A stretch of DNA of 64,000 bases from the NCBI GenBank assembly GCA_003550325.1, contig QKWP01000261.1, positions 173,816 through 237,815 on the forward strand. Direction: 5' to 3'. Positions 1 to 11,196 of the stretch are shown in pieces. Every line of letters starts with the position of its first letter. The first letter of the stretch is position 1. Made by a program: the position numbers and the translations under genes. The notes beneath the pieces were generated by a model. That model had not been told where the DNA came from and searched no databases. It saw only the letters and a list, made by a program, of their open reading frames with translations. The DNA is from Gigaspora rosea (Eukaryota > Glomeromycota > Glomeromycetes > Diversisporales > Gigasporaceae).

Positions 1-538
1 GAAATATAAATAGAATGAATTAGTAAGCCAAAGGTTCTCTTGCTTGTAAGCGAAAGAAATAATAATGAGTAAAATACAAACCTTATATAAACTTGAATGG
101 GTTATGGGTCAATAATGAAAAGTAACTATTACTTTAAATTAAAGAACTAGTGTAATGAAAGCATAAAGAAATATTTATCTACATATGCAGTTAAACATTA
201 ATAATGCTAGTAATAAATTATCTTTTTATACCCAAATAATTAAGACAAGTTAAAGCTAGATTACAAATGGGCATAATCCTATGTTAAACGACTAAAATTT
301 AGTAAGTTTTTTTTTTATTTGGATTAGACAGAGTTAAGCATAATAAAATTTAGTAATTTCTATTTTTTTTGTCTATAACGATAAGCTTCTATGCTGTAAA
401 TCTTAAATACCGGTATCAACACAATTACATAACGATAAAAAATCTAATACATTGTACGACAAATAAAAAAATTGTATAAATATTTGTTTACACACAATTG
501 GTTTTTTTTTTTTAAAAAAAAAACAATATTGATACACG
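1..538. other. AT-rich 5' flank of the hAT relic
   Basis: No gene seen. Poly-T and poly-A runs lie just before the transposase start (around 502-525). No counterpart of the CAGAGATGG-like end found near 4318 is visible here, so the left end of the hAT element is probably outside the window or lost. Confidence 0.5.
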
Positions 539-3292
539 ATGAAAAGCAGTAAACGAAAGTCTAAAGTAGTCAAGTCTTTATCACTTACTTCAAAAAAACA
601 AAAATTACCAAGCTCTTCAACTTTACCGGCAAATACTTCCGAACCAAATATGTTAAATGAAAACTCTATATCCGAATTAAATACATCAAATGAAACAAGC
701 TTTGGAGGTCGTCAACCAGCACCTGTATGGGAGTTTTTTTATCGAAAGCGAACTAATTCAGCTGGCCATTTTTCAGCTAAATGCAAATTTTGTCTAACTG
801 AGTGGGGAAGAGGTGAACCAGCAAGACTTGAGGCACATCTTGCGCTAGAGTGTTCTAAAGTAGAAGATCAAGTTCGGCAAATATATTTACTTTGTGTAGC
901 TCATCATGATGGTGTTACAGAAGAAACACAATCTGGAAATTTATTAGCTAATACTAAAAAACAAAGCAATAAGCAGTCTAGTATTTCAAATTATTTTTCA
1001 CAAAAATTAGATAGTTTACCAGAGGGGCATATAAATTCTATAAATAGCTCATTATTAAAGGCTTTTGTAGTATGTGGCATTCCATTCTCTGTTATAGACA
1101 ATCCATTTTTTATCGATTTTCTTCAGAATTTATGTCCAAATTATAAGCCACCATCAAGTGAAATATTATCTGGGCGATTATTGGATCAAGAATGTTCAAA
1201 AGTTATAGTCAAACGTGAAAATATTTTTCATGAATTAGATAATCTTACTTTAGGTATAATTTTAGTAATATATATTTAAAATTTATTTATTATTATATTT
1301 AGTAACAAATTTTATTATTTGTAGCACTAGATGGGTGACTTCCCCTAATGGGAATTCAATTTATAGCTTTATGATTTTAACTCCTATGCATCATAAGTAC
1401 CTATACTCTTTATCCGATTTTTCTGCAAATTTGCATACAGCTAAATTTCTTGTAGACAAAATTGAATTGGTTTTGAATGAGATTGGATGTAGTAAATTTT
1501 CAGCAATTGTAACTGATAACGCTAGTAATATGAAACTTGCTCGACAAATAATTCATAAAAGGCATCCAAAAATTTTAAATTTAAATTGTGTTGCGCACTG
1601 TGTAAATCTTATATCTAAGGATATTCTTAGTAAGTACTATATATTATAAAATATATGAAATATGAATATATTTAATATATATATATTAAAATTTTATTAT
1701 TTATATTTAGAACATGCATTTAGCTCACATTTAATAAGAGATTGTAGTCAAATTGTAAATTACTTTAAAAAATCTCATCAACCTAATGCATATTTACAAG
1801 AAGCAATTCATAACTTACAAATTCCTGGTGGTGGGCTGAAAAAGTTTGTCGATACCAGATGGGTTTCTGCATATGAACATGTTTTATCTGTTAGTAGACT
1901 TGAACGTGCTTTTATTAAGGTAAATTATTATTCATAATTATTTATATTAATTTTATTTAAATATTAATTAATTAAATTTAAATTATTAGATTATGAATGA
2001 TAATCCAGAACTAATTACAAATCGCGAAGTGAAACGAATTTTAAGACGATCATTTTTTTTTTCAGATCTTAAAATCTTAATTAAAATTTTAGCTCCAATT
2101 TATATAACAGTTATGAACTTAGAATCCCAGTCAACAACTTTAGCAGATTGTTTTATGCAATTCATTTATCTGGCAGCTGCAATTAAAAAAGTTCCAAGAT
2201 TTAGAATTAGTGGATTTAAAAATCACTGTATGCAGACTTTTAATAAAAGATAGAACGATTTTAATTCAGATAATTATTTATTAGCATATGTTTTGCACCC
2301 AGGATATCGTGGTAAGTTTATATACTTTTAAAGTTTAATTAAATTAACATTATATTAATACAATTTATTTATTAGGTGTTGGTTTATGTGAACGACAGTT
2401 TCAATCAATTGCCAAAACAGCAATTAATATTTGGAAAGATGAAGGTCATGATAAATATGAATGTGCAATTTTAGTTGCACATATGAGACAATTTAAAGAA
2501 AAGAAAAATGGATTTGATTTACCATATAGCTTTGAAGCTGATACCCCTTTATTATGGTGGATGACAAACTTTACCGGTGCTAAATCAATTGGACATCTTG
2601 CAATTAAAATTTTTTCAATAACACCTCATTCTGCAGACTGTGAAAGAACATTTTCAGCTTTAGGCTGGTTATATGGAAAACGACGACAACGACTTTCACT
2701 TACTCGAATTCAGGCAATGGCACAAATCTGATCCTTTTATATCTCCAATATTCAAAAAGAATTGACTTTTTATGGAAAAGCGTTACCTGTTAATAATTTA
2801 CAAGAATTAGTAGCAACGTCAACTTTTTTAACTGAATTTGATGATGATGATCCGATTGAACATTCAGAAACTGAAACAGAAATCGAACAAAATTTAGAAA
2901 GCATTAATTTTCTTAATATTGAAAGTATGGTAAACTTAAATCATAATGCATTTCAAGATGATGAATCAGATAGTGAAAGTGAAGGATCACAAATTAGTAG
3001 TAACGAGGAGAATTATGAATATGATGATGAACCAATGATTAGTAATAACGAAGGGCAGGGTGTATTCGATTTTGATCCAACAGATTTAGTAACAGATTTG
3101 GTAAATGTATGGGAGAATAGTGATACTGAAAATATCGAAGATATGTTAAATATGGAAATGTGTATGGATGATAATTTGGATGATATTTTAGATGAAGATG
3201 GTGAAAGAGATATAGATTCTGATCCGGAAGCAAATAGTGAAAATTTGCCTATTGCACTTAGAAAGGCACGTCGTGAATTTTGTAGAAGTTAG
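539..3292 (+). pseudogene. hAT-family transposase with BED zinc finger, broken
   Basis: DNA transposase relic. The first exon (539-1253) has a Lys/Ser-rich start, then a BED-type zinc finger: a CKFC pair and, about 30 residues on, HLALEC. Inferred introns are 1254-1324, 1630-1710, 1920-1989 and 2312-2375, all GT..AG, 64-81 nt, and their phases agree. Catalytic-core marks include TDNASNM, CVAHCVNLI and DTRWVSAYE. The hAT dimerisation signature SADCERTFSALGWLYGKRR is at about 2630-2690. A 170-residue Asp/Glu/Ser-rich tail (2762-3292) follows in the same frame. Lesions: one missing base near 1337 (LDG-W-TSP expected, frame lost), an in-frame TAG at 2251-2253 where Trp is likely, and a TGA at 2729-2731 where Arg (CGA) is likely. 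The copy therefore cannot make full-length protein. The family call is firm; the exact element name is not known. Confidence 0.9.
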
Positions 3293-4019
3293 AATACATA
3301 TTAGCTAGATCATTAAGATGTAATTAGGAATATTTGATGTTTAATAAAACAAACGTGCTTAAAATATATCTAATATGGTTTTTAATTTATTTTAAGGGCC
3401 AATTATGTTTACTTAAATATATGCTTATTTATTCGTTTATTAAAATTAAAAGCACCAATAAAATAAGATTTTTTTTCTTTTGAATACGGCAATAAAGTTT
3501 TATTAGTATAAAAAAATCTATTACGCATCAATTAAAATTATAATTTATATAAACTGTTGAAACTTTAAATATAAATTTGAAAAAAAAACTTAATATTTAG
3601 CTATAAAGAAGTAAACTACTGCATTGCGCCCAAAATAACGCGTTATTACGCGTTATTACGCGTCAATATAGTAAATTTACTGAATATTTTATTGGTTAAA
3701 TTGATTCGTCAAGAGTTTTATCAATCGTCAGAAGTTTAGTCAATCGTCAGGAGTTTCGTCAATCGCCAAGGTTTCGTCAAGCAAGTGTGTTGACGAAACA
3801 ATTTCGCCATTCAAAAATAGTTTCGTCAGGAATCATTACTTGTGAATCATAACAACAAAAAAGGACTGCACACATGCATTCAGGTTCAAATAGCGCGTAT
3901 TCTTTAAGGAGATATATAACATACATCAGTGCGATTAATGCGATACATAGCATAAATCCGTGCATTTGAAAGAGATATATAATACATTAATGCAATAAAT
4001 GTATGTGGAAGTTTGGGTA
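3293..4019. other. AT-rich spacer with two short repeat tracts
   Basis: No gene seen. It holds ACGCGTTATT-type repeats (3636-3663) and the degenerate GTCAATCGTCA tract listed separately. Confidence 0.5.
3703..3835. repeat. Degenerate tandem repeat, GTTTCGTCAATCGTCAGGA type
   Basis: About six imperfect copies of a 19-21 bp unit built on TCGTCA and GAGTTTCGTCAATCG follow one another. Possible subterminal repeat of the adjacent hAT element; function unknown. Confidence 0.6.
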
Positions 4020-4325
4020 GTTTTTGGTGTTCAGGTGAGGTTTCGGGTGTCGGGTGTTTCGGATAAGGTTTCGGAAGTTATAATCCGAGGCTGAAACTTT
4101 CGAATTTGGCACAAAAGGGTTTCGGCACCAACTTTGGAGAGAATAAACAAATAAATTATTGGTTTTGGCAGTTTCGGGGTTTCGGTTGAGGTTTCGGGTT
4201 TCGGTCGAGGTTTCGGGTTTCGGTTGAGGTTTCGAGTTTCGGATAAGGTTTCGGAAGCTATAATCCGAAACCCGAAACTTTCGGAATCGCCAAAAAAGGT
4301 TTCGGTGCCATCTCTGGTCTAAACC
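4020..4325. repeat. GGTTTCGG repeat tract, likely subterminal region of an hAT element
   Basis: Two related blocks (about 4020-4135 and 4165-4318) are each packed with GGTTTCGG and GGTTTCGGGTTTCGG words. Each closes with the same plan: TTCGGATAAGGTTTCGGAAG, TATAATCCG, GAAACTTTCG, then GGTTTCGGCACC or GGTTTCGGTGCC. The second ends in GCCATCTCTGG, whose reverse complement CCAGAGATGGC resembles an hAT terminus. Clustered short motifs near the end are typical transposase-binding regions. Which element owns the tract is inferred. Confidence 0.55.
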
Positions 4326-4540
4326 TACCTTGGTGTTTTAATTAAAAATGTCGGGAAGGCAATTTTGCTTATATAATATAACCTAAAAATCTCTCTAACC
4401 CTAACTTAAGATGACCCTAACCCTAAAATTAATTCGATAAAATATATTATAAGAATCTACTCCGCTTTAGACGTCCCCTATAAAAGGAGATATCACCCAT
4501 TCGAAAACATCTTCTTGGAATATTTTGCAGGAAAGTCATT
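4326..4540. other. Spacer with telomere-like motif
   Basis: Contains CTCTAACCCTAAC and a perfect CCCTAACCCTAA at 4415-4426. No gene or clear inverted repeat recognised around it. Confidence 0.5.
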
Positions 4541-4542
4541 AA

Positions 4543-5125
4543 TTAAGATCACTCAGAACAGCTAATGAAGACGTACGTCATACTGCCTTCGAATATTTAC
4601 TCACGAAAAAACATCATCGATCTGAATTATGCTTAGTTGTATATCCAAAAAAAGAATGGTGATGGACGTTGCAGATTTATAGATCCTTTCCTAGATGGCA
4701 CAATTGATAACCAGGCAATACGATAACTGAATTACATTTCATTAACTGGCTTGCTAAGTGGAACAAAGGGAAAATGGATTAATAATCCATGTTATGAATC
4801 CATGTTATGAAGAACCAAAGAGTTTAGACCTTAAACAAAAGGAGGAAAGTATTGACCAGTTTTGAAACGAAAGTACATGCACTGGTCAGAAGAAAAAAGA
4901 CATTTCGTGGTGGTCGAGGTAGATGATATAATTAATGAGGGAACAATCCAAATTCGAAAATATTTCATTAGAAGGGTGCGCCAACAGATATAAACCTGGA
5001 ATTTAGATGATCGAGTAAGGTTAAAAATAATGTAGGCTATCTGAGTGGTTTCTTGATAATAGTCTTTGGTTCTTGCTGGGTTGTAACTAGATTTTTTGTT
5101 ACTAGAAGAACAAAACAAAACCTTT
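4543..5125 (+). pseudogene. Relic of an unrecognised multi-copy gene
   Basis: I do not recognise the family. Translation across several frames gives coding-like segments: LRSLRTANEDVRHTAFEYLL (from 4543), then CRFIDPFLDGTIDNQ, then LNYISLTGLLSGTKGKW, then KYMHWSEEKRHFVVVEVDD and IRKYFIRRVRQQI. Breaks include a frame change near 4652 and several stops. Many stops sit where Trp would fit, reading TGA or TAG for TGG (for example before PVLKRK, and three close together near 5035-5060). Diverged copies of the same sequence lie on the minus strand at about 40420-40840 and 49690-50097, which supports a real dispersed family and not random sequence. Confidence 0.55.
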
Positions 5126-5130
5126 TGCAT

Positions 5131-6418
5131 AATTTATTAATTTATTCAACTTACTAAGCAATATCAGATACAATAAATGCAATTCTAGAAAATTTATATA
5201 GAACAATTGAATATTCAATTTATATTTACTAACAAGTTTTGATAACGATACATTTTAGACTAATTGATATTAATTTATTGCCATTATTGTTTTCTTCACT
5301 ATCATATTAAAGCGTTTCTTGCAAAAGAATCGGATTTTCATAGCAAAAGGGCGGTATTTCCACTTTTTTTCTTCTTCAGGAATAGTTAAAACTTGCATTC
5401 TCTGATTGGCTATTTCCATTTTAGGTGTTTGTAATACAATCTACCAGATTGTGCCAAAACAGGGACGATGACTTTCTGCAGTGAAAAAATGCCAATTCCA
5501 CCCGTAATAAAGTTAAATTCCGTAAATTCTGCGAGTTGGTCTAGAGCAGTAAATCGATTCTAAAATAATCGGTTTAATCGTTAATCATTAGAATCGATCC
5601 TTATTTCGATATAATCGTCTTAATCGTTTTTACAAACGATTAAATATTTTGAAATCGATTCTAAGTACTGTAATAAGTAACGTTTGCGCAATTGATACCG
5701 TATTTGCATCTTCGGAAAATCAATTGCTGAGTTATAAATCTAATAAAAAATCATAAGAAATGCAAACTTTAAAGAGCTATACAGCAAATTTATAAATATT
5801 TCTGTGTTTTAAGTAAAAAATGAACCTACTCTTATTTTAAATAGATATATATAAAAAATTGTCTTTTAAAAATTTGTCATTTTCAGATCTACCCATAAGC
5901 CCCTAGCGTACCTATAAAAATTTCCTCTCCCATAATTTTTGAACGATCAAATTTCAAGATCAGGAGAAACATAACCATCCAAACGAATGCACTTTTTACA
6001 AAAAAAAAAAAAAAAACAGAAAAAATTGCGTCCCAATTAAAAATGCTTCTCATAAAATTTTACTATTAGCGCTAAATTATTCTAACTTAACCCTAACATA
6101 ACGCTGTTTTATTCTTGATAAAAAATTACATCGAGGGGAAAGTACTGTGGTGAACTACCTCTATCCTATATTACAAAGCATTAATCACTTTTTATAACTC
6201 ATGTTGACTACTAATATCGTATTATTTAAAGCTTTTGGCTAATTTATAAATCTTTTTAACCTACTACTAAAATTAATTATTAGAACATGCATACAATGAA
6301 ACAAAACCCCAAAACTTAAATTAAATATTACGTATTAAAAATTTAAACAAGTTGTTTAATACAAAACGTAACGAATTGCAGGGAATTCCCAACGTTTAAT
6401 CAAGCAGGCAAGAAATTA
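5131..6418. other. Intergenic, AT-rich, repeat remnants
   Basis: No gene seen. An ATCGATT-rich imperfect palindrome spans about 5548-5670. The stretch 5880-6110 resembles the shared foldback core seen elsewhere (ATCAAATTTCAAGATCAGG, then TTAACCCTAAC at about 6087-6097). Confidence 0.45.
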
Positions 6419-6562
6419 CAGTCAAGCTTCATTTATATCTCCACTAAGTTACACCTCAACCTAAGTTATGTCTCCACAATTTAGCAGAATAAAAATCCTA
6501 TTTGTTAAATTTACCTTAGTTACATATGTCTCTACCTAGGTGATATAACTGAATTTTGACTG
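6419..6562. mobile_element. Short Tc1/mariner-like MITE with TA duplication
   Basis: 144 bp flanked by TA on both sides. The ends are imperfect inverted repeats: left CAGTCAAGCTTCATTTATAT, right (reverse complement) CAGTCAAAATTCAGTTATAT. It lies just beyond the 3' end of the minus-strand kinase. A related half-copy occurs near 23355-23430. Confidence 0.6.
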
Positions 6563-6648
6563 TATTATTAATAGATAAACAGCATGTGCTATTCTTTGTA
6601 ATATTCCATAGTTAAGCATAATTATTTGTTCCAAAATTAGGAGGTTGG

Positions 6649-7887
6649 CTATTCATCGAAAGTATCTGGTATTTCTAATTTATAAATTCCGCTATCTATA
6701 AAAAAGATTAATTAAATAATGTTATAATATAGTATAATAAAATATGTTTAAAACCTCAAATTTACAATTACTTTGAGAATTATTCAACGAAATAAAACTA
6801 CTTCTATAATATGAATCAATATATATTTGCGCATCTTCATTTTTTATATTCTGCAATTTTTTATCAGATTCAGATAGTTCTGATAATATACTCTCATTCT
6901 TCTGCCATTCCGTAAAAATATCACAAATTTCCGCTACTGTTGGTCGTTCTATTGGTTCTACGTTCCAGCATTTCTCCAATAAATCTGCATAGCATTTTGG
7001 TGTATTTTCATTAATATGTGGTGTAAACCATTAAATACTTGAAATTGTAATTGTAATTCGGATTGTAATTCGGATTTTAGTTCAAAAGGTACAGGTTTAC
7101 CGTATAAAATTTCCCACAATATTATACCAAATGAATAAATATCAGATGCTTTAGTATACTGTTGATTACTAAAAACCTCAGGGGCAATATAAGGTAAAAT
7201 TCCACAAATTCTATCAGATTTTGATTTTAATGCAATATTAAATGTCATTGAAAGGCCCAAATCTGAAATGTATGCACTTTTATAATTATCAAGTAGTATA
7301 TTTCCACTATGTAAATCTCGATGAATAAGGTCATGAGAATGAATTATATGAAGATCTGATGCAATGCATTGCAGCAAGTTTAATCTGTTCTTCCAGTCCA
7401 TTTGTGCTATAATACGTAGATTTTTGCGTAAACAACCTTTTGAAGCATATTTCATGACGAAAATATAATCTTTAGAAGCTTTGTCTCTTGATATGCCGAA
7501 ACATCTTAAAAAAGTTGGATTTTTAATACCGATATCGCAATATGCTCTTAACTTATATTATTAAATGAAATATAATACATTCAAAATTATTAACATAAAT
7601 AATAAACCACGAATAGCATTAAAAATACGATGTTTAAAAAATTACCTCTCTTATAAATTCCTCATGATAATTGTTTGAATTATGAAGCAATTTAAGCGCA
7701 ACAGTTCTGGATATATTTTGACTTTTATCATACCATATAGCAAAATATACGGTTGCAAATCCACCACCTATTTCTTCAACATCTTCAAACTCGTCATACG
7801 AAATCCAAGATAACTGATATTTATTTTCCCTTAATACTTTTTTCAAATTATCTTCAATTTCTGAATTATGTATCCATTCATTTGTTG
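6649..7887 (-). CDS. Protein kinase domain, C-terminal part of a Sel1-kinase gene
   Basis: Ser/Thr/Tyr-like kinase of the expanded Glomeromycotina type. Inferred exons on the minus strand: 7887-7646, 7551-6772 and 6695-6649, joined by GT..AG introns of 94 and 76 nt that keep frame. Visible motifs: glycine loop GGGFATVYFAIW, ATP-binding Lys in VALKLL, catalytic loop HRDLHSGNIL, DLGLS in place of DFG, APEV, DIYSFGIILWEI, and ERPTV near the end. The protein closes with EIPDTFDE. One base appears to be missing near 7025 (after FNGL), shifting frame; the rest continues in the neighbouring frame with KCWNVEPIERPT. This could be a real lesion or a read error. It starts with NEWIHNSEIEDNLKK, which lacks its own start codon, so it is most simply the continuation of the upstream Sel1 exon at 8341-10114. 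Confidence 0.85.
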
Positions 7888-8340
7888 CTATTATATTAAT
7901 TATTTATAAAATTTTATCAATATATAAAATTAATAATAATATACTTTATAATTTAATTATGATATAATACGTACTTAATGTTAAATCTTTCCCCTAATCG
8001 ATAATTTAAATGTATGTAGTTAAAAAATAAGTACATATTATATACTGTTTACTGATATATAATGGATGAATATTGTATTGTAGTGCTCAAGACGTGCACA
8101 ACCACATAATTACCAATCGAATGCTAAGATCAGATATAACTTTTTTTTTTCTTAAATCGGTTATAATTCAAAATTTCTTTTATGAAATCATCTTTTTAAA
8201 AAAACTTTACATTGCTCTACCATTATTCTAATTCTAATCTTGCTCTAAATAGACATATTTTTATTTCAATTATATCTGATCTCATAATTGGATTGTGATA
8301 CATCACAATACAGTAACACAATTTTAAATTCAAAATTTAC
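7888..8340 (-). other. Intron region between Sel1 and kinase exons, with possible micro-exon
   Basis: A GT donor at 8340-8339 follows the last Sel1 codon pair, and an AG acceptor lies at 7889-7888 before the kinase exon. A possible 19-nt micro-exon (7993-7975) between an AG and a GT corresponds to the 18-20 nt exon seen in the plus-strand paralogue at about 22095-22112. Joined literally it leaves the frame one base off, so the exact splicing here is unresolved. Confidence 0.4.
8096..8320. mobile_element. Foldback MITE inside the Sel1-kinase intron
   Basis: Imperfect inverted arms: left about 8096-8140, right about 8265-8320, both containing ATAATT..CCAAT and GATCAGATATAA. The centre resembles the shared MITE core (AAATTTCTTTTATGAAATCA and TTCTAATTCTAATCTTGCTC). 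No duplication assigned. Confidence 0.55.
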
Positions 8341-9813
8341 CTTTGATACAAGTATTTAGCTTTATTTAGATCTCTTCTTATTCCAATTCCATTTCGATAA
8401 CATTCTACGATTGACATCATTCCACTGACGCTTCCCAACTCTGCAGATTTTTGATAATAAATGAAAGCCTTATGTTCATCTTTTTTAACTCCATACCCAT
8501 TTTTATAACAAACCCCAACATTATGTGTTCCATCAGCGTTACCCATATCTGCAGATTTTTGATAATAAATGAAAGCCTTATATTTATCTTTTTCAATTCC
8601 AATTCCAAGATGATAACAAACCCCAACATTTTTTGGTCCAATAGCGCTCCCCAACTCTGCGGATTTTTGATAATAAATGAAAGCCTTATTTTCATCCTTT
8701 TCAATTCCAATTCCTTTTTCATAACAATATCCAAGATTATTTGCTCCATCAGCGCTTCGCATCTCTGCAGCTTTTTGATAATAAATGAATGCTTTATGCT
8801 CATCCTTTTCAACTCCAATTCCCTTTTCATAACAATATCCAACATTATATATTCCCTTAATATTCCCAATTTCTGCAGATTTTTGATAATAAATGAAAGC
8901 CTTATGTACATTCTTTTCAACCCCATATCCATTTTTATAACAATATCCAACATTATATATTCCATCAGCGTTACCCATCTCTGCAGATTTTTGATAATAA
9001 ATGAAAGCCTTATGTTTATCCTTTTCAACTCCAATTCCAAGATGATAACAAACTCCAACATTTTTTGCTCCAGTAGCGCTCCCCAACTCTGCTGATTTTT
9101 GATAATAAATGAAAGTCTTATTTTTATCCTTTTCAATTCCAATTCTTTCTCATAACAATAACCAACATTATTTGCCCCATCAGCGTTGCCCATTTCTGCA
9201 GCTTTTTGATAATAAATGAAAGCCTTATGCTTGTCCTTTTTAACTCCAATTCCTTTTTCATAACAATATCCAACATTATATATTCCCTTAATATTCCCCA
9301 TTTTTGCAGAGTTTTGATAATAATTGAATGCCATTTGTTTATCCTTTTCAACCCCAATTCCATTTTCATAACAATATCCAACATAATTTGTTCCAATAGA
9401 GTTCCCCATCTCTGCAGCTTTTTGATAATAAATGAAAGCCTTATGTTCATTCTTTTCAATTCCAATTCCTTTTTCATAACAATATCCAACATTGAATGTT
9501 CCTTCGGCATTTCCCATTTCTGCAGATTTTTGATAATAAATGAAAGCCTTATGTTCATCTTTTTCAACCCCAATTCCATTGAAGTAACAAGATCCAATAT
9601 TATTTGTCCCATCAGCGTCCCCCAACTCTGCTGATTTTTGATAATAAATAAAAGCCTCACATTCATTCTTTTCAACTCCAATTCCATAAAGATAACAATT
9701 TCCAACATTGAATGTTCCATCAACATTTCCCATATCTGCTGATTTTTGACAATAATTGAAAGCATTATATTTATCCTTTTCAACCCATTTGCCGAAACAA
9801 TAACAACTTGCAA
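8341..9813 (-). repeat. 108-bp tandem coding repeat (Sel1 units)
   Basis: About 13 units, each carrying TTTTTGATAATAAATGAAAG on the plus strand and highly similar at the DNA level. Such similarity favours unequal exchange and repeat-number variation, and may also promote misassembly. Confidence 0.85.
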
Positions 9814-10114
9814 GAATGATTTGTATTGTTGAGTTGACTTGATTATTTAAACAAAAGTTGATAATATCAGTTGGATTTTGTTTTTTGTTTACTAGAAATT
9901 GCTCTAACGTGTCAATAATTGAACGGATATTTTGGCCTCTCAATCTTTCTTTATCATATAGATTACACATTTCTTCAATAATTTCATTAATAAAATCATA
10001 TGACTTGTTATTTTCTAAATATAAATGAGTAACATTGTTGGCTAGTTGAGTAACATCGGATAAATTGTCAATTTGTTCTGGCTGTTTTTCGAACATATTA
10101 TTATAATTTGACAT
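8341..10114 (-). CDS. Sel1-like repeat protein, N-terminal part of a Sel1-kinase gene
   Basis: Starts at ATG 10114. About 110 residues of helical leader (including LEQFLVNKK and INFCLNNQ) are followed by roughly 13 Sel1-like (TPR-related) repeats of 36 residues with the pattern GNADGTFNVGYCYxxGIGVE, KDEHKAFIYYQKSAEM. Sel1 arrays form protein-interaction solenoids, here probably scaffolding for the attached kinase. The coding frame breaks once near 9145, where the repeat CCAATTCCTTTTTCATAAC is one base shorter. Before the break it runs 10114 to about 9145; after it the continuing frame runs to 8341. The final codons KYLYQ-R coincide with a GT donor at 8340, and a literal read-through hits TAA at 8339-8337. 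The kinase exons lie directly downstream on the same strand, and the 21-kb paralogue has the same order. Confidence 0.85.
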
Positions 10115-10487
10115 CTTGTCTCTAATAATGTTAAATGTGAAAATGTGTTACGTATGGAATTATATACTTGTGTATTACATTGCGCAGCGTTCATTTATGC
10201 AATTACTGCATGCATATTATAACATTTCACAACAAATTGGTACACTTGTACATTTTACTTATTTGCGCGGGTAATACAAACCAAAAAGGAAATCCGATTT
10301 TGTAAATAAACTAAGTGCGTGAGATAAAAATTTATGGTTCGGCCTTAACGTTAGAGACTATAGTGCTTCTATATGTAAAATTTCATTCCCGTCATTTTTA
10401 ATTAGTGCGCCAAGATCGATTTAAACATAAGTTTTTGCATTTTCTCTTTTTTCTTCTTTTACGCGTGTTCGGATTCTTCGTCGGGCT
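10115..10487. other. Upstream region of the Sel1-kinase gene
   Basis: Presumed promoter side of the minus-strand gene. No defined promoter motif can be argued. It ends at the 8-bp duplication of the nested element. Confidence 0.4.
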
Positions 10488-11196
10488 TAGGGATGGGTTC
10501 GGTCGGCTAATAGTCGGCTATCCGATCAGCTATAGCCGTAGTCGATGTAGTCGACTATAACGGCTTAGCTGACCGGTTAGCCGATACCAAATTTTTTATT
10601 TCCTGGCTGATAAATCATAATTATTTCTTAATTCAGCATGAAGTGTGCAAATTATATAGAATTATACCCTAGCATCTTCAGGATCGCCATCACGTTTTCA
10701 CTGTCACGTGACTATGCCCAAAAAACTTCAAGATCGTTTTAAGTTAGGGTTCCTATAGGGCTTGATGTTAGCAAAACATATAGTAGAATTGCTCAAGGAA
10801 TTATTTTGTTAGAGCGCGAAAGGTGTCAAATTTGAAAAAGCGAACGTTTTGTTTTGATCTTCCCGCTTGTGTTACGTTACACCTGCACTCGTTATTGACC
10901 AAAAATCACGTGATAATAAAATTTTGACGGTCAAAATAACTCATCTCCAATAGGCCAAATGATCTACAAATTGACCAGAATTAGATTGTTTTGAAATGTA
11001 GATCGGATCTTCAATATTTTGATTATTTTGATTGGCTGTTTACAGCATGTGGCCCGAACTTTTTTCGCCATGGCTAGGGTACTCTAATGTGCATAACTGT
11101 ATAACATATTAAAATATAATTAATTGGCACTTGTTTATAGGATTGATTGAAAAATTGATTAAAAAATTGATCAAGTAATTTATCGGCTATAGCCGG

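Noticed and set aside
3039..3233. 64-codon minus frame
   Set aside because: Antisense shadow of the acidic tail of the hAT relic.
8451..9634. Long plus-strand open frames (214 and 142 codons) across the Sel1 region
   Set aside because: They are antisense shadows of the 108-bp coding repeats; repeated Phe/Ile/Asn-rich translation with no domain.
9133..9813. 226-codon minus frame overlapping the Sel1 gene
   Set aside because: Alternative frame of the same repeats (ELELKRMNIRLSFIIK pattern); the Sel1 frame has the conserved motif.
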